Program-made: the position numbers and the translations under genes
Shown here: piece by piece, positions 12,148-23,228 of the stretch
Layout of the letters: every line of letters begins with the position of its first letter
Position numbering within the stretch: the stretch's first letter is position 1
The notes under the pieces: model-generated
Databases searched by the model: none
What the model was told of the DNA's origin: nothing
Seen by the model: only the letters and a program-made list of their open reading frames with translations
NCBI RefSeq assembly: GCF_932294415.1
Contig: NC_065535.1
Coordinates: forward strand, 7,305,501 to 7,369,500
Direction: 5' to 3'
Origin: Quercus robur
Taxonomy: Eukaryota > Streptophyta > Magnoliopsida > Fagales > Fagaceae
Length of the DNA: 64,000 nt

Positions 12148-13108
12148 GTGTTTAGTGAGTTTTAGACTTAAAGAAAACTGTTTTCTTGATGTTTCAAAAT
12201 TCTGTAGTAATTTTTTCTGCATAATTTTTTTGTTCTATAAACTTTGAACCCATATGCCATTATTAATATATGAGATATATTAATTGTTAATTAAGGCCAT
12301 GGTTGTAGCTTTTGTCTTGTGCCGTGTGTTTTTTTTTAGAGTTGGACATCGTTTGCATATCTTGCAAGTGGGTTTATTGAGATAGTTTATAAACTAGATC
12401 TGATGGGTATTGCTTTTAAAACTGTTGAGGCATGATCATATTTTGTAACTACTAATACTTATATATATGTTTTTGGCATAGAACTTGCACAAATGAAATT
12501 GGATGAGCTTGTGCAAGATGTTATGAATTTGGACATCAACAAAGAATCTATGGACGATAATCGTAGTCATAGTCAGGATTAGTCTATTGTTTGCTCCAAT
12601 TCTTTCAATATTGATATTTAGCATTTGGCGAGTTCCAATCATATTATATTTTTGTTGAACTTTGTTATTTCATTTTTGTTAAACTATGTTATTTTGAATT
12701 TGGGTTGAAGTGTATGCACTTCTTTTAGAGTGTAAAGAACATATTTCTAGATGAATGTTATATTTTTGTTGAACTATATTATTTTGAATGTGGGTTGAAG
12801 ACTTGAAGTGTATGCATTGCTTTTGGGATGTAAAAAAAAATTATTTCTAGATGGATGTTATATTTAATATTACGTAGGTTGAAATGGGTTGTGTTACATT
12901 CGTGTCAACCCAACACGACTCGTTTATAAAGTGTGTCAAATGAGTTGGGTCAAGTCAACCCGCCTTATTAACAGGTCAAGATAGGGTTGAAGGATCATGG
13001 CACGATTATTAAATGGGTCGGGTTAGGGTTGAGCCATTTAGTTGAATACCCCTACCCCTACCTTGACACGACATGAACCCGACACGCTAACCCAAATTGA
13101 CGCCCTTA
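11533..13108. mobile_element. hAT-like non-autonomous transposon in P450-1 exon 1
   Basis: 1576 bp, inserted in the codons for FLGWLDLGG. Ends TAGGGGTGTCAAT and, reversed, TAAGGGCGTCAAT (11 of 13 match). The perfect 8-bp duplication is GTTAGATT (11525-11532 and 13109-13116), which is the hAT hallmark. Subterminal regions on both sides are packed with short ACCCG/CGGGT and GACACGAACCC-type repeats, as in hAT elements whose transposase binds subterminal motifs. No transposase is encoded. Confidence 0.85.
12065..12145. repeat. (CT)n microsatellite
   Basis: About 40 uninterrupted CT units inside the hAT-like element. Reading frames across it are artefacts. Confidence 0.97.
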
Positions 13109-13453
13109 GTTAGATTTGGGTGGACATGAAAAGGCCATGAAGAAAACTGTAAAGGAGTTGGATGGAATTCTTGGGGAATGTTTGGAAGAGCATAAGTGAA
13201 AGAGAGCTTCATCTGAGAATAAAGGGGAGGAAGATTTCATGGACATAATGCTCTCTGTCCTTGATGGTGTTGAGCTTGAAGGTTACGATGCTGATATAAT
13301 CAACAAATCCACATGTTTGGTAAGTTTTCTCTTTTCACTTCTTCGTGGAGTTTTTGCTCAAGGGGCCTTGCTTGAACATGTTCCAAGTAAGGTGGCTCTC
13401 AAATGAAGGGTATACCAAAAATAATTATCTCATAATTGACTTTTTAAGACTTA

Positions 13454-13873
13454 GGGTCTGTTTGGATACCGCTTATTACTGAAAACTGAAAACTAAAAAC
13501 ACTATAGCAAAATAATTTTTGAATGTGTGAATAGTGCCGTGGGACCCAGTTTTAAAGTTAGATTTGCATTTTTTCGTACTTGCAGGTCCTATGAACAGTG
13601 CGCGGTACCCAGCCAAAAAAACACAAACGCGCGGTCTGCCACTATCCAAACCCAGCCTTAGTGTGAGTTTGGATAGCGTGTTTTGTGCGTTTTAGTGCAG
13701 TTAAGTTTTTTTTAGTGGGTTCATGGGCACTGTTCATGGGACCCACAAGTATGGAAAATGCAAATCTAACTTTAAAACTAGGTCCCACAGCTTTATTCAC
13801 ACATTTAAAAATTATTTTGCTATAGTGTTTTCAGTTTTCAATTTTCAGCAATAAGTGGTATCCAAATAGACCC
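13454..13873. mobile_element. Foldback/Tourist-like MITE in the P450-1 intron
   Basis: 420 bp flanked by TTA (13451-13453 and 13874-13876). Ends GGGTCTGTTTGGATACC and, reversed, GGGTCTATTTGGATACC. The inverted similarity extends over most of both halves, about 200 bp each, meeting near 13655-13675 (CTATCCAAAC...GTTTGGATAG). The whole unit could therefore form one long hairpin. The TTA duplication points to PIF/Harbinger. Confidence 0.8.
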
Positions 13874-13876
13874 TTA

Positions 13877-14440
13877 AGTGTCTAAAATAGTTTATCTAGC
13901 TGAAACTGAAAACTTTTTGCTGAAAGTACTGTGGATAAAATTAAAAGGTAACTAAAATAGTACAATGAAATCCATGAATAGTACCAAAAAGTGCAATGTG
14001 ACCTATAAATAGTAGCAAAAATAAGCTGAATAGTAAAAAAATCTGACCTTTTAAACTAATGCCAAATGCACAGTAAATCTCATAAATCATATTCAGACCA
14101 AGGGTGCTAAGCAGCCCAATCCTTTATCCATCTTTACAAATGATTAGTCATTTACGTTAGATTTGTTTCGTTGAAAAACCTTCACTTCTATAACGTAGGC
14201 TAATATACGGTATTTCCTTAAATAGTATATGAAGTGTTTGTTTGGTTAGCTTATTTTTTGCCAACTTATTTTACTATTCAGTTTATTTTTGTTACTGTTC
14301 ATGGGTCTTACTACACTTTTTGATACTATTCATAGGTCCTACTGTACTATTTCAACTAACATTTACCTTTATTTACAATACTTTCAGTAAAAAGTTTTCA
14401 GTTTTAGTAAAATAAGCGATCCTAAACTGACCTGAATAGT
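13877..14440. repeat. MITE-derived sequence in the P450-1 intron
   Basis: Contains ATGAATAGTACCAAAAAGTG and AATAAGCTGAATAGTAAAA phrases that recur at 63750-63850. A reversed version lies at 14226-14425 (CTTATTTTACTATTCAG, CATAGGTCCTACTGTACTAT). Exact borders are unclear. Confidence 0.5.
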
Positions 14441-14490
14441 TTTTTTTTTTTTTAGGCCTTGCAATTTAAAAAACAAAGAAGTGTATTGCA

Positions 14491-14513
14491 AATATATATA
14501 TATATATATATAT
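14491..14513. repeat. (AT)n microsatellite
   Basis: Uninterrupted AT units in the P450-1 intron. Confidence 0.85.
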
Positions 14514-14912
14514 TAATTGTAAAATCCGACCATGTAATGTCTTACTTCAATGTAACAATTTGCTGTGTTACAGTATTCTGTATTGCCTCGTGTATATAAT
14601 TATGCTTCTTTGCTTTTCCTTACAAGCTAAAGCTCCAGAACATCGGACATTTTTTGCTTAAGAGTTGCATTCTAACAAAAGGTATGCACTTTGTAGAGTA
14701 TGATTGCTGGAGGCAGTGACATTAGCACAGTTACTCTAACTTGGACAATATATAGCATTATTGTTAAACAACCACCAAGAAGGCCCAAGATGAGCTTGAT
14801 GGCCAAGTGGGCAGGGAAAGAATTGTAAACAAATTAGATATCAATATGCTAGTCTATCTCCAAGCCATAGTCAAAGAGACATTACGTTTGTATCCAGCAA
14901 GTCGATTAGCAG

Positions 14913-15763
14913 TGTTAGGTTCTAAAGTTTAGGATTTTATGTATTTAGAACTCTAATTTGTATTGTTGGCAAACCATGATCAAAACAATGTGTTTAGAAG
15001 TGTTTAAAGCTAGCTCAAAGTTGTATGTCAATGTAAAGTTGGAATCGAGTGTAAAGCAGAAAGGAGTGTGGCTTTCGGCCTGGCTCGATCGATCGAAGCT
15101 TAGGCTCGACCGATCGAACGTCGGGCAGATTGCTTTTCTGTAGAATTTTCCAACTCAGCCCTAGTTGTTTTAAAACGTTTTTAGGGTTTCTTATTTGTCC
15201 TAAGTATAAAAGGCAAACCCTAGCCACGTTTTAGTGTTGCTCATATTGCGATTTGTGTAAATCTCTTGTGAGATCTAGAGGAGCTTTCCTTTACACAAAC
15301 TTCGGGTTTTCAAGGAGGAGATATTCTCTACACCTTGATGATCAAAACAGTTGCTGCCATTAAAGCTTAAAGAATACATAAGCGGGGGTGCTTGTAGCTG
15401 GTGGGAATCCAAAGAAAGAAGGAGTCCGTGGATTCGGAGCTTGCACGTGGTCGTGTTAGTAAGTTCTACTGGTTGGTAGCATTAGGAAGTCGAGTGGGGG
15501 TGCTTGTAAGTCCTTTTGTATGAACTTCAATTCTTTCTGATAGTGGATTCAAGTTTACCTTGAGGATAGCTAGGTCAAATCCTCCCCAGGTTTTTACCGG
15601 TTTGGTTTCCTGGGTAATCATATCGTGTGTTATTTATTTTCTACTGCTTTGCATGATTTGATCTTTATTATTGTGATAACCTAGACTTGTTTAATTGGAC
15701 TAAGTAACAACTTGGCTAATTGCCTAGGTTTAATCAATTGTTTAAGGGGTCTAAAAACTGTCA
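14913..15763 (+). repeat. 5' LTR of element F
   Basis: 851 bp, TGTTAGGTTCTAAAG...AACTGTCA. Contains CTCGATCGATCGAAGC and CTCGACCGATCGAACG (15082-15120), TATA-like AAGTATAAAAGG near 15200, and a 3' part shared with the LTR of E. Confidence 0.93.
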
Positions 15764-15780
15764 AGTGGTATCAGAGCGGG
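15764..15780 (+). other. PBS of element F
   Basis: AGTGGTATCAGAGCGGG directly after the LTR. Same initiator tRNA-Met core as in A-D. Confidence 0.88.
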
Positions 15781-15837
15781 TAGCTCTTTTTGTTGTTGAT
15801 CCTTTGATCACTGAGCTGATCCTTGACCCCTGTTGTC

Positions 15838-17702
15838 ATGGAACACGGACACTCTCTAGTTATTCCTCCTCACTTTGATGGGAATAATTATGCTTACTGG
15901 AAAGTAAGGATGAAAGCCTTCCTGAAATCTATTGATGAGAGGGTGTGGAATTCCGTTGAATACGGATGGGAGAAGCCCACTATTCCTGTTAGTGAGTGGC
16001 AAACTTCTCAGAAAGAAGCAGCTTCGTTTAATAGTAAGGCTATGAATGCGATTTTTAATGCTGTTTCTATGGAGGAATTTAAGAGAATCTCGAATGTTGA
16101 GATCGCTTATATTGCTTGGAATATCCTCTAGACTATACATGAAGGCACAAAGGCTGTCAAAATAAATAAATTGCAGCAATTGACTTCTAAATTTGAAAGC
16201 ATTAGGATGTCTGATAATGAATCTTTTGATGAATTCTATGCTAAACTGAATGATATTGTTAATTCTACTTTTAACTTTGGTGAAATCTATGATCAACCTA
16301 AAATTGTTAGGAAGATTCTTAGATCTTTGACTGAGGACTTTAAACCCAAGGTGACAGCCATTACTGAAAGCAAGGATGTGGACTCCATCCCTGTTGATGA
16401 GCTTGTAGGATCTCTTCAATCCTATGAGTTGGATCTACCCAAAACTTCCAAATCCAAATCAATGGCTCTTAAGTCAGTTGATGATATTGATAGTGGTGGA
16501 TTTGATGATGAGCTCTCTGCTATAGAGATTGCCTATCTTGCCAAGAACTTTAGAAACTTTCTCAGAAATAACAATAGAAAGGCAAGAGGCACAAACACTG
16601 CTAATCCTAGAAATTTTAGGAAGTATGATCCCATTAAGGTTAATAACAATGATAAACCTAGAGAAAGAGTAGGTCAATCTTCCAATAATTCTTTGGGCTC
16701 TAATGTTTTGGATGTCAAGGGTATGGACACTTGAAATCTGAATGTCCAACCTATTTGAAGTCTATGGGTAAGGCTATGACTGTAACCCTTAGTGATGGTG
16801 AAGTTTCTGATCATGATTTTGATTGTGATGAGGATGGAAATTTAATTGCTTTCACTGCTACTGCTGTAGTTGATGAAAGCATATCTGTTGAAGAGAACCC
16901 TTCTGATGGGGAACTCTCTGAAGATGCAGATTTTCAAGAGGCCTATAACAAACTTTGCAAAGTTGCTGCAAAGGATGCTATGGATGTTGAACTTGGCCTA
17001 AAAAAAATTGAATCTCTTGAGCTTGAAAAGAAAAATTTGCTTGTTAAATTATTTGATGCTAATGACCTTTTGAACAATGTGAAAACTGAAAACATGCTTT
17101 TACTTGATAAAGTTAAATCTTTAGAACTTGATTTATCTGTTGCTAGATCTACTAGTTCTAAACTTGATCAAATGCTGAGTGTTCAAAAGTCATCTTCTGA
17201 CAAAACTGGTTTAGGTTATGTTGATAACATCTGTGTGTCCGCTCCCCATTCCACTAAGTTTGTTCCTTCATCTTCTTCTTCTGAACCTTCTGCGAGTGAG
17301 ATTGTGAGTGAAACTGTCAAACCCCCTATGAGTGAGGTTGCTAAATCCTTAGAAGGTTCATCATCTAGGAAGATTAAGGTTGATCTGAAAGAATCTAAGC
17401 CTAAGAAGCCTACCCTATCTAAGGACAAGACACATGATAAACCTGCATGGGTTTGTCATTTTTGCGGAAAGACTGGACACATACGTCCAAATTGCTACAA
17501 GCTGCAAGCTGCAAAGAGAGCAAACAAACCAAAAGTACCTGTGCCTCAAGCACTTGATCCTATGGTGCTTGTTGGTGATTTGGTAAAGGCTTTAAACCTT
17601 TATTATAATCCTGGGGTTGGAAATCATTCTCAAGTGAATAAGAACTCCAATGCTCGTGCTGCATCTAAAAAGTTTTGGATGCAAAAGACTCGTCCTAATT
17701 GA
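15838..17702 (+). pseudogene. gag: gag of element F (stop and frameshift)
   Basis: Starts MEHGHSLVIPPHFDGNNY; a near-cognate TTG upstream is not needed. Same copia Gag plan as A/B: an N-terminal gag domain, a knuckle CFGCQGYGHLKSEC (about 16710), an acidic stretch, a coiled-coil-like part (16980-17180) and a second knuckle CHFCGKTGHIRPNC (about 17455). Ends FWMQKTRPN. TAG at 16129-16131 replaces CAG in IL[Q]TIHEGTK, and one base is missing just before the first knuckle (about 16700), so the two parts lie in different frames. Nothing resembling protease follows. Confidence 0.88.
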
Positions 17703-19683
17703 GTCTTTCTGACATGGTCCTTGTGTTTCATTGCCCTATCCTTTGTGACCATTGTTCTTTGGTTGTTTTTTTTTTTTGTCTCTAGGATTTGCATAGCATA
17801 ACATTCATGCATTTCATTCTAGTTTTTTTTTTTTTTTAATTTTTTTTTTAATAAAAAAAAGGGAAAAAGGACATAACATGTTTTTGCACTATTCTTCTTG
17901 GTTTTTAAGAACAAGGTTGGTCAATTTATTTTCACATAACATGTTTTTTGTACCTTATTTAGCTTTGATGATCTTATTTATTGCACTCTACTAGTTGAAG
18001 ATTTGTAGTGCATGTTGTGTGTGAAAGATGTGTATGGTTTTTGATTACTATGTCTTAATCTTGAAGTCACATGTTTTTGAATGTTGGACTTGAACTTTTA
18101 GAGAAAGGCATAAATAACCATCTCACCACTGTTCACTAGCCAATCATGAACACCTTAGTGCATATCATAAGATTTTGTGCTCGAGAAAGTGTAGCACATG
18201 CACAAAAAGAACATAAGGTGAAGCCTCGGTAAAAGTGCTTAATTCTTAAAATCTAATTGGTGTGTACTATTAGGCTTGATGCCAAACTCACATAAACTTA
18301 AAATTTGAATGTATATTATGAGGCATAAATACAAGAAACTTACATGATTGCAAGCTTATAATCTAGGAGATGTGGGAGTTATATGATGTAACTCTTTAGG
18401 TGATAGTCTCTTTTAAATTCTTTGTGATGAATTTTGTAGACTTTGTGATTGATTGCTATTCACATATCACCTCACATGTATCTCATGTCTTTGCTAGTCG
18501 CACACACTACACGAGTTACTCGTTTCTAAACATTGTATATGTTATTGTGTGTGTTTATGGTCTGACCAACCAAGTTTTTGCAATCACTTTGAATTATGTG
18601 CAAACTAAATTTGTTGCTTGAAAATTTGTGGAGAATGCAAAATTTTGTTTTTGGGAATATTGGGCTTAAAATTCTTGTTTGGAAAATCATATCATCTCAT
18701 ACTCATGCATTTTTGGTCTTAATAGTTAATGCTTTGAGCTAAATCAACTTGTTTTTCAAAATTGTGTTTTTCCAGAAAAATTTGGTGAGCCTCTGCCTGA
18801 TTCGATCGGTCCATTCTGTTTTTCGACCGATTGAAATTCTTAAAATTTTAAATTTTTTGAGAGAGGGAGCCTCTGTCTGTTTTGACTGGTCGAGACTGAT
18901 TTTTGACCGATCGAAACTCGTGTATCTGGTTTTTTAAAAAGCAGAATAGGACTTTTTCAAAGTCACTATTCAAACCTTTTTAAGCTTTTCTCTCTCTCCG
19001 CGTTGGCTCTTGGCTCCACCATCGATTTTTGTCGTTTTCCTTTAAGTTTTTTGCAAGGTTTTTGTCCTTAGAAGCCGGTAAGACCCTTTTGCCCTTCTTT
19101 TTCAAGTTTATTTCTTGATTTCATGCATTTTTCATGCATTCTCATGGCTATTTTCGGCATCTTCAAATTTATTGGGGTTTTTGATGATTCAAGCCAATTC
19201 TTGTGTAATTGATCAATGGGTTTTTGTGCCATGATGTTATATTGATGTTCCCTATAGTTTAATTTGATCAAATTGGTGGTTTTTGAAAAATTGAAAATTC
19301 TAGGGTTTTGAATTTGATCCGAATTGGGGATTTTGTCAAATTGGCTTAAATTGATGAAATTGGCTTCTCCAATTGATGTAATTGGTCATTATTGTTGTTA
19401 TTCCATCATGTGAAATGATCAATTCGTCAATTTTTTTTAAAAATTGATCAAGTGGTTTCTTTATTTTGGGGTTTTTGTGTTCAAAACCTTTATGTGCAAG
19501 CCAATTTTGTAATTTGAATATTTTTGACTCAATTCACTGCATTAGCACATGCATCATGACATTTAAATTTGTTCATGCATCATATAGATTTTGTTGTTTT
19601 TTTGCTAACTTGCAGTCTGCCTTTGGTTTTGGTTTTGTGGTTTTTGTTCTTTCGCTCTGTGTTTTGATCCTTATCTTAGCACC
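17703..19683 (+). promoter_or_regulatory. Spacer of element F: motif pairs and putative ORF3 promoter/5'UTR intron
   Basis: About 2 kb between gag and ORF3. At 18797-18920 there are four copies of a TCGAYCGRT-like motif (TTCGATCGGTCC, TTCGACCGATTGAA, CTGGTCGAGACTG, GACCGATCGAAAC), close to the CTCGATCGATCGAAG motif in this element's LTR. Then come TTTTTAAGC, a CTTTTCTCTCTCTCC pyrimidine patch (18985), a donor-like GCCG|GTAAGA (19077) and an acceptor-like AACTTGCAG (about 19614) ahead of the ORF3 ATG. This arrangement suggests an internal promoter with a leader intron (inference). The segment 18305-19680 is colinear with 37548-38899 in E. Confidence 0.5.
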
Positions 19684-20763
19684 ATGCCTAGGAAAACTAG
19701 AGCTCATAGGACCACTTCCACTTCCTCTCAGTCTTCACCTAGAGTAGAGCTGTTTAAGAATGATAAGTGTAGAGAAGCCTATGACACCTTGAACTGTAGG
19801 CGTAAGATCTGGTCTGAGCGAGCTGTTGTGTTAGATGCGCTTGATCCGGCCATTAGGGCTAATTTTGAGTCTAGGGGTTGGTTGCCTCTCGTACAGATAG
19901 ATCATCCACCTCCGACCGCCCTGATTAGAGAGTTCTACTCGAATCTCTCTTACCACATCTATGATTCCAACACTCTAGTTAGGAGTTGGATACGAGGTGT
20001 AGAGTTCACTATTACCCCTCGGGTGGTGGTTGAGGCTCTTGGGGTGCCGGTAGTTCGGGATGCTGACTATCCCTATGATGAGTCACCCTCTTTAGATGTA
20101 GTCATGTCTTACATCACTGGGTCATCTATCCAGTGGGGTTCTGATCCTCGGATCACGTCCACTGAACTTACCGAGACTGCCTATCTCTTCTTTAGGATTG
20201 AGTGTCATTCCCTGTGGCCTATCTCTCACTACCACACCATCCCTTTAGAGCGATGTGTGTTTTTGTACGCCTTTGCTTCTGGAGCGTCTATCAGTTTTCC
20301 TCACTTGTTCCTTCGTTCTTTGAACGAGGTTCATAGGAGTTCTGCCGTAGGGCATGCACTGATTCATCCTATTTTCATTCATAGGATTCTGCTCTATTTG
20401 GGTCTAGATGGTTTTCCGTCAGGTGAGCCTGTTCATGTGATAGCTCCTATAGGTGCCACCTTTCTTCGTTAGAGGGCTGCTCAGTTGAGAGTTCCTCCTT
20501 CTCGTCCTCGAGGTGCGTCATCTAGTAGTGTTCCCCCTCCTCCCTCTTTTACAGGTACAGCTGTTGCTGAGCCTTCAGGTGCTGCTGCAGATGCTGATGT
20601 TGCTGTTCCTCCACCGACTGCTACGGATGATTCAGACATTCGTTGCACGTTGGATCATGTCTTGACCGTTCAGGCGGCTTAAGGACAGATTTTGGTGGAC
20701 GTGCTTGATGAGATCTGTGCCTTGCGTGCGGAGTTGGCGCAGTTTAGACCACCTCCCTTTTAA
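19684..20763 (+). pseudogene. ORF3 of element F (two nonsense codons)
   Basis: Starts MPRKTRAHRTTSTSS with a basic N-terminus. The core has FESRGW, ALIREFYSNLS, WIRGVEFTITPRVVVEALGVP, HSLWPISHYHTIPLERCVFL and FPHLFLRSL. It shares its key positions with A/B/C ORF3 (RGW, LIREFYSN, W-RG-EF, alpha-LG, L-P, R-FL), so I place it in the same plant transposon protein-type family despite low overall identity. TAG at 20470-20472 replaces CAG (E has FLRQRA) and TAA at 20680 replaces a likely CAA before GQILVDVLDE. The tail is Pro/Ser/Ala-rich, ending in a short leucine-rich helix. Confidence 0.8.
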
Positions 20764-21288
20764 TGATGGATATCTTGTGTGCCATTTGGCATTCTGTCAC
20801 AAAAAGGAGGAGTACTTGTAGAGTTTTTGCTTTCAGGGGAGACTTTTTGTTTTTTGGTTGGAGCTTGTGGAGTTTTAGATTGTATCTAGGTGCTTCACTA
20901 TGTACTTAACATTTTTAGCTCTTACCTTGTTTTTGATGGGATATTCATGTTAGGGGGAGTTTTATGTTTTTGTTGGTACTTTATTTATTTCTTGTTTCAA
21001 ACTGCTTATTGATTTATATTTATGAGTTATTCATTGATATATGTCTTTATTTGTGTGTTGTTTGAAATCAAGAAGTTATTTTGTTTACTTGTATTATTTC
21101 CACACATGCGGTTATGCATTTTGTTTAGTGTTTCAGGAAATATACAGGTTGATTCAATTGAGCTGCTGTCTACACTTGCAACTGATGGATAGTAGTTAGG
21201 ATTGAGTTTTTGTTTATGAGCATTATTTTGTAAAGGGCTTTTCATTTTGTAAACTTGGAGCTTCTAAGTTGTGTTTTGTCACGGATTG
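20764..21288 (+). other. 3' untranslated region of element F
   Basis: Starts with TCACAAAAAGGAGGAGTAC and later TTAGGGGGAGTTTTATG, extra purine tracts typical of copia 3' regions. No ORF. Confidence 0.5.
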
Positions 21289-21302
21289 CCAAAGGGGGAG
21301 TT
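21289..21302 (+). other. PPT of element F
   Basis: CCAAAGGGGGAGTT immediately before the LTR start TGTTAGG. Confidence 0.85.
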
Positions 21303-22152
21303 TGTTAGGTTCTAAAGTTTAGGATTTTATGTATTTAGAACTCTAATTTGTATTGTTGGCAAACCATGATAAAAACAATGTGTTTAGAAGTGTTTAAAGC
21401 TAGCTCAAAGTTGTATGTCAATGTAAAGTTGGAATCGAGTGTAAAGCAGAAAGCAGTGTGGCTTTCGGCCTGGCTCGATCGATTGAAAATTAGGCTAGAC
21501 CGATCGAACGTCGGGCAGATTGCTTTTCTGTAGAATTTTCCAACTCAGCCCTAGTTGTTTTAAAATGTTTTTAGGGTTTCTTATTTGTCCTAAGTATAAA
21601 AGACAAACCCTAGCCATGTTTTAGTGTTGCTCATATTGCGGTTTGTGTAAATCTCTTGTGAGATTTAGAGGAGCTTTCCTTTACACAAACTTAGGGTTTT
21701 CAAGGAGGAGATATTCTCTACACCTTGATGATCAAAACAGTTGCTGCCATTAAAGCTTAAAGAATACACAAGCGGGGGTGCTTGTAGCTGGTGGGAATCC
21801 AAAGAAAGAAGGAGTCCATGGATTCAGAGCTTGCACGTGGTAGTGTCAGTAAGTTCTATTGGTTGGTAGCATTAGGAAGTCGAGCGGGGGTGCTTGTAAG
21901 TCCTTTTGTATGAACTTCGATTCTTTCTGATAGTGGATTCAAGTTTACCTTGAGGATAGCTAGGTCAAATCCTCCCCAGGTTTTTATCGATTTGGTTTCC
22001 TGGGTGATCATATCGTGTGTTATTTATTTTCCGCTGTTTTGCATGATTTGATCTTTATTATTGTGATAACCTAGACTTGTTTAATTGGACTAAGTAACAA
22101 CTTGGCTAATTACCTAAGTTTAATCAATTGTTTAAGAGGTCTAAATTTGTCA
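21303..22152 (+). repeat. 3' LTR of element F
   Basis: 850 bp, matching 14913-15763 with scattered differences (for example GATTGAAAATTAGG where the 5' LTR has GATCGAAGCTTAGG). The element has clearly aged since insertion. Confidence 0.93.
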
Positions 22153-22564
22153 AGCAGCACCACGTGAATTCACTGAAAATTGTATTATAGGTGGTTACCA
22201 TGTTCTAAAAGGCACTCGATTAATCACAAACCTTTGAAAAATCCAAACAGATCCACACATATGGTCAGACCCATTCGAGTTCAAGCCGGAAAGATTTCTC
22301 ACCACCCACAAGAATGTTGATGTTAGGGGTCAAAATTTCGAATTGCTCCAATTTTGAAGTGGTAGAAGAACATGTCCTGGAATATCTTTTTCCCTTCAAA
22401 TGGTACAGTTAGCATTGGCTAGTTTTCTACACATGTATGATATCTCAATTCCCTCGGATGCAAAGGTTGATATGACTGAGATAGTTTGTCTCACAAATAA
22501 CAAAGCCACCTCACTTGAAGTTCTCATCAAACCTTGCCTACACCTTCCAAGCTTTATGGATTAA

Positions 22565-22751
22565 AGACTGTCTAATATATAATTCATGTGCAGGTCTAAT
22601 AATTGTGATTTGATCAAAATTTGCCATGATTTGTTTGTACTTTGTTAGTGGGCGTACCATTTTGCAAGACACCATGAGTTTGCTATTGTGAAATGGAAAT
22701 AATTAACAATGCCTAAAATTTGGAGGAAAATGGTTATTTCTCCACCTTCAT
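22565..22751. other. Former 3' flank of P450-1
   Basis: Short AT-rich stretch after the P450-1 stop, possibly its old 3'UTR. Nothing else is seen. Confidence 0.35.
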
Positions 22752-23228
22752 TGTAGTGACCCAAAAAGGGGGGTTTTGCATTCCATGGAATCCCACATCG
22801 CCTAGGGAAGCACATGAGAATGTGTTTATAAGGAATGACCTCCCTTTAATGTGTAGAGGCCTTTTCCTCCACTGTTGTGTGATTTGGGGGAGAACAAAAC
22901 CGTGAGGGGTATGAGGCCCCAAAGCAGACAATATCTATATGATGGTATCAGAGCCATGCCCTAGCCGGAAGTGTGGGCCCTACATGCGGGGACGCGTGTG
23001 CCTGTAATAGGGGTGGATTGTAGTGACCCAAAAAGGGGGGTCTTGTATTCCATGGAATCTCACATTGCCTAGGGAAGCACATGGGAATGTGTATATAAGG
23101 AATGACCTCCCTTCAATGTGTAGAGACCTTTTCCTTCACTGTTGTGTGCTTTGGGAGAGGACAAAACCATGAGGGGTATGAAGCCCCAAAGCGGACAATA
23201 TCTACATAGGTGAGGTGGGGTCATTACA
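22752..23228 (+). mobile_element. TRIM (terminal-repeat retrotransposon in miniature)
   Basis: 477 bp. Two direct repeats begin TGTAGTGACCCAAAAAGG (22752 and 23019). Between them are a PBS TGGTATCAGAGCC (22943) and a purine-rich AGGGGTGGAT just before the second repeat. The second repeat ends GGTGGGGTCATTACA. The 5-bp duplication TTCAT flanks the whole (22747-22751 and 23229-23233). The repeat is about 190-210 bp, and the first copy lacks the last 20 or so bases of the second. No coding capacity. Confidence 0.85.

Larger units (their letters stand above)
14913..22152 (+). mobile_element. Element F: LTR element with gag and ORF3, no pol
   Basis: 7240 bp with 851/850-bp LTRs and the perfect 5-bp target duplication AGCAG (14908-14912 and 22153-22157). 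It is inserted in P450-1 exon 2 between the codons for PASRLA and APREFTE. Inside are a PBS, gag (15838-17702), a noncoding spacer with TCGATCGA-like motifs, ORF3 (19684-20763) and a PPT. There is no pol. This is the A/B layout, but in a different LTR family with a divergent gag and ORF3. Confidence 0.93.
10787..22564 (+). pseudogene. CYP82-like cytochrome P450 pseudogene 1
   Basis: Starts MDFLPPSLN with an N-terminal membrane anchor. Exon 1 runs 10787-13319 (minus the hAT insert 11533-13108) and ends TTG|GTAAG. Exon 2 starts after TTTGTAG at 14697 and is split by element F, then continues 22153-22564. Recognisable P450 parts are the anchor, PLISHLPLLG, WFGDMNLNVILRM, GKRYFG, DFMDIMLSVLDG, the I-helix IAGGSDISTVTLTW, the K-helix [23 protein letters not shown] and the heme loop SGRRTCPG. 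Damage: CAG to TAG near 10958, a 1-base insertion near 11138, TGA at 13197, a frameshift in exon 2 near 14755, TGA for Trp in NL[W]KIQTD and TGA in the heme loop (QF*SGRR). CYP82 enzymes are ER-bound monooxygenases of specialised metabolism; the substrate is unknown. Two sister copies follow at 27183 and 40954. Confidence 0.92.

Noticed and set aside
11993..12247. Frames of alternating Leu-Ser or Arg-Glu
   Set aside because: Produced by the CT microsatellite.
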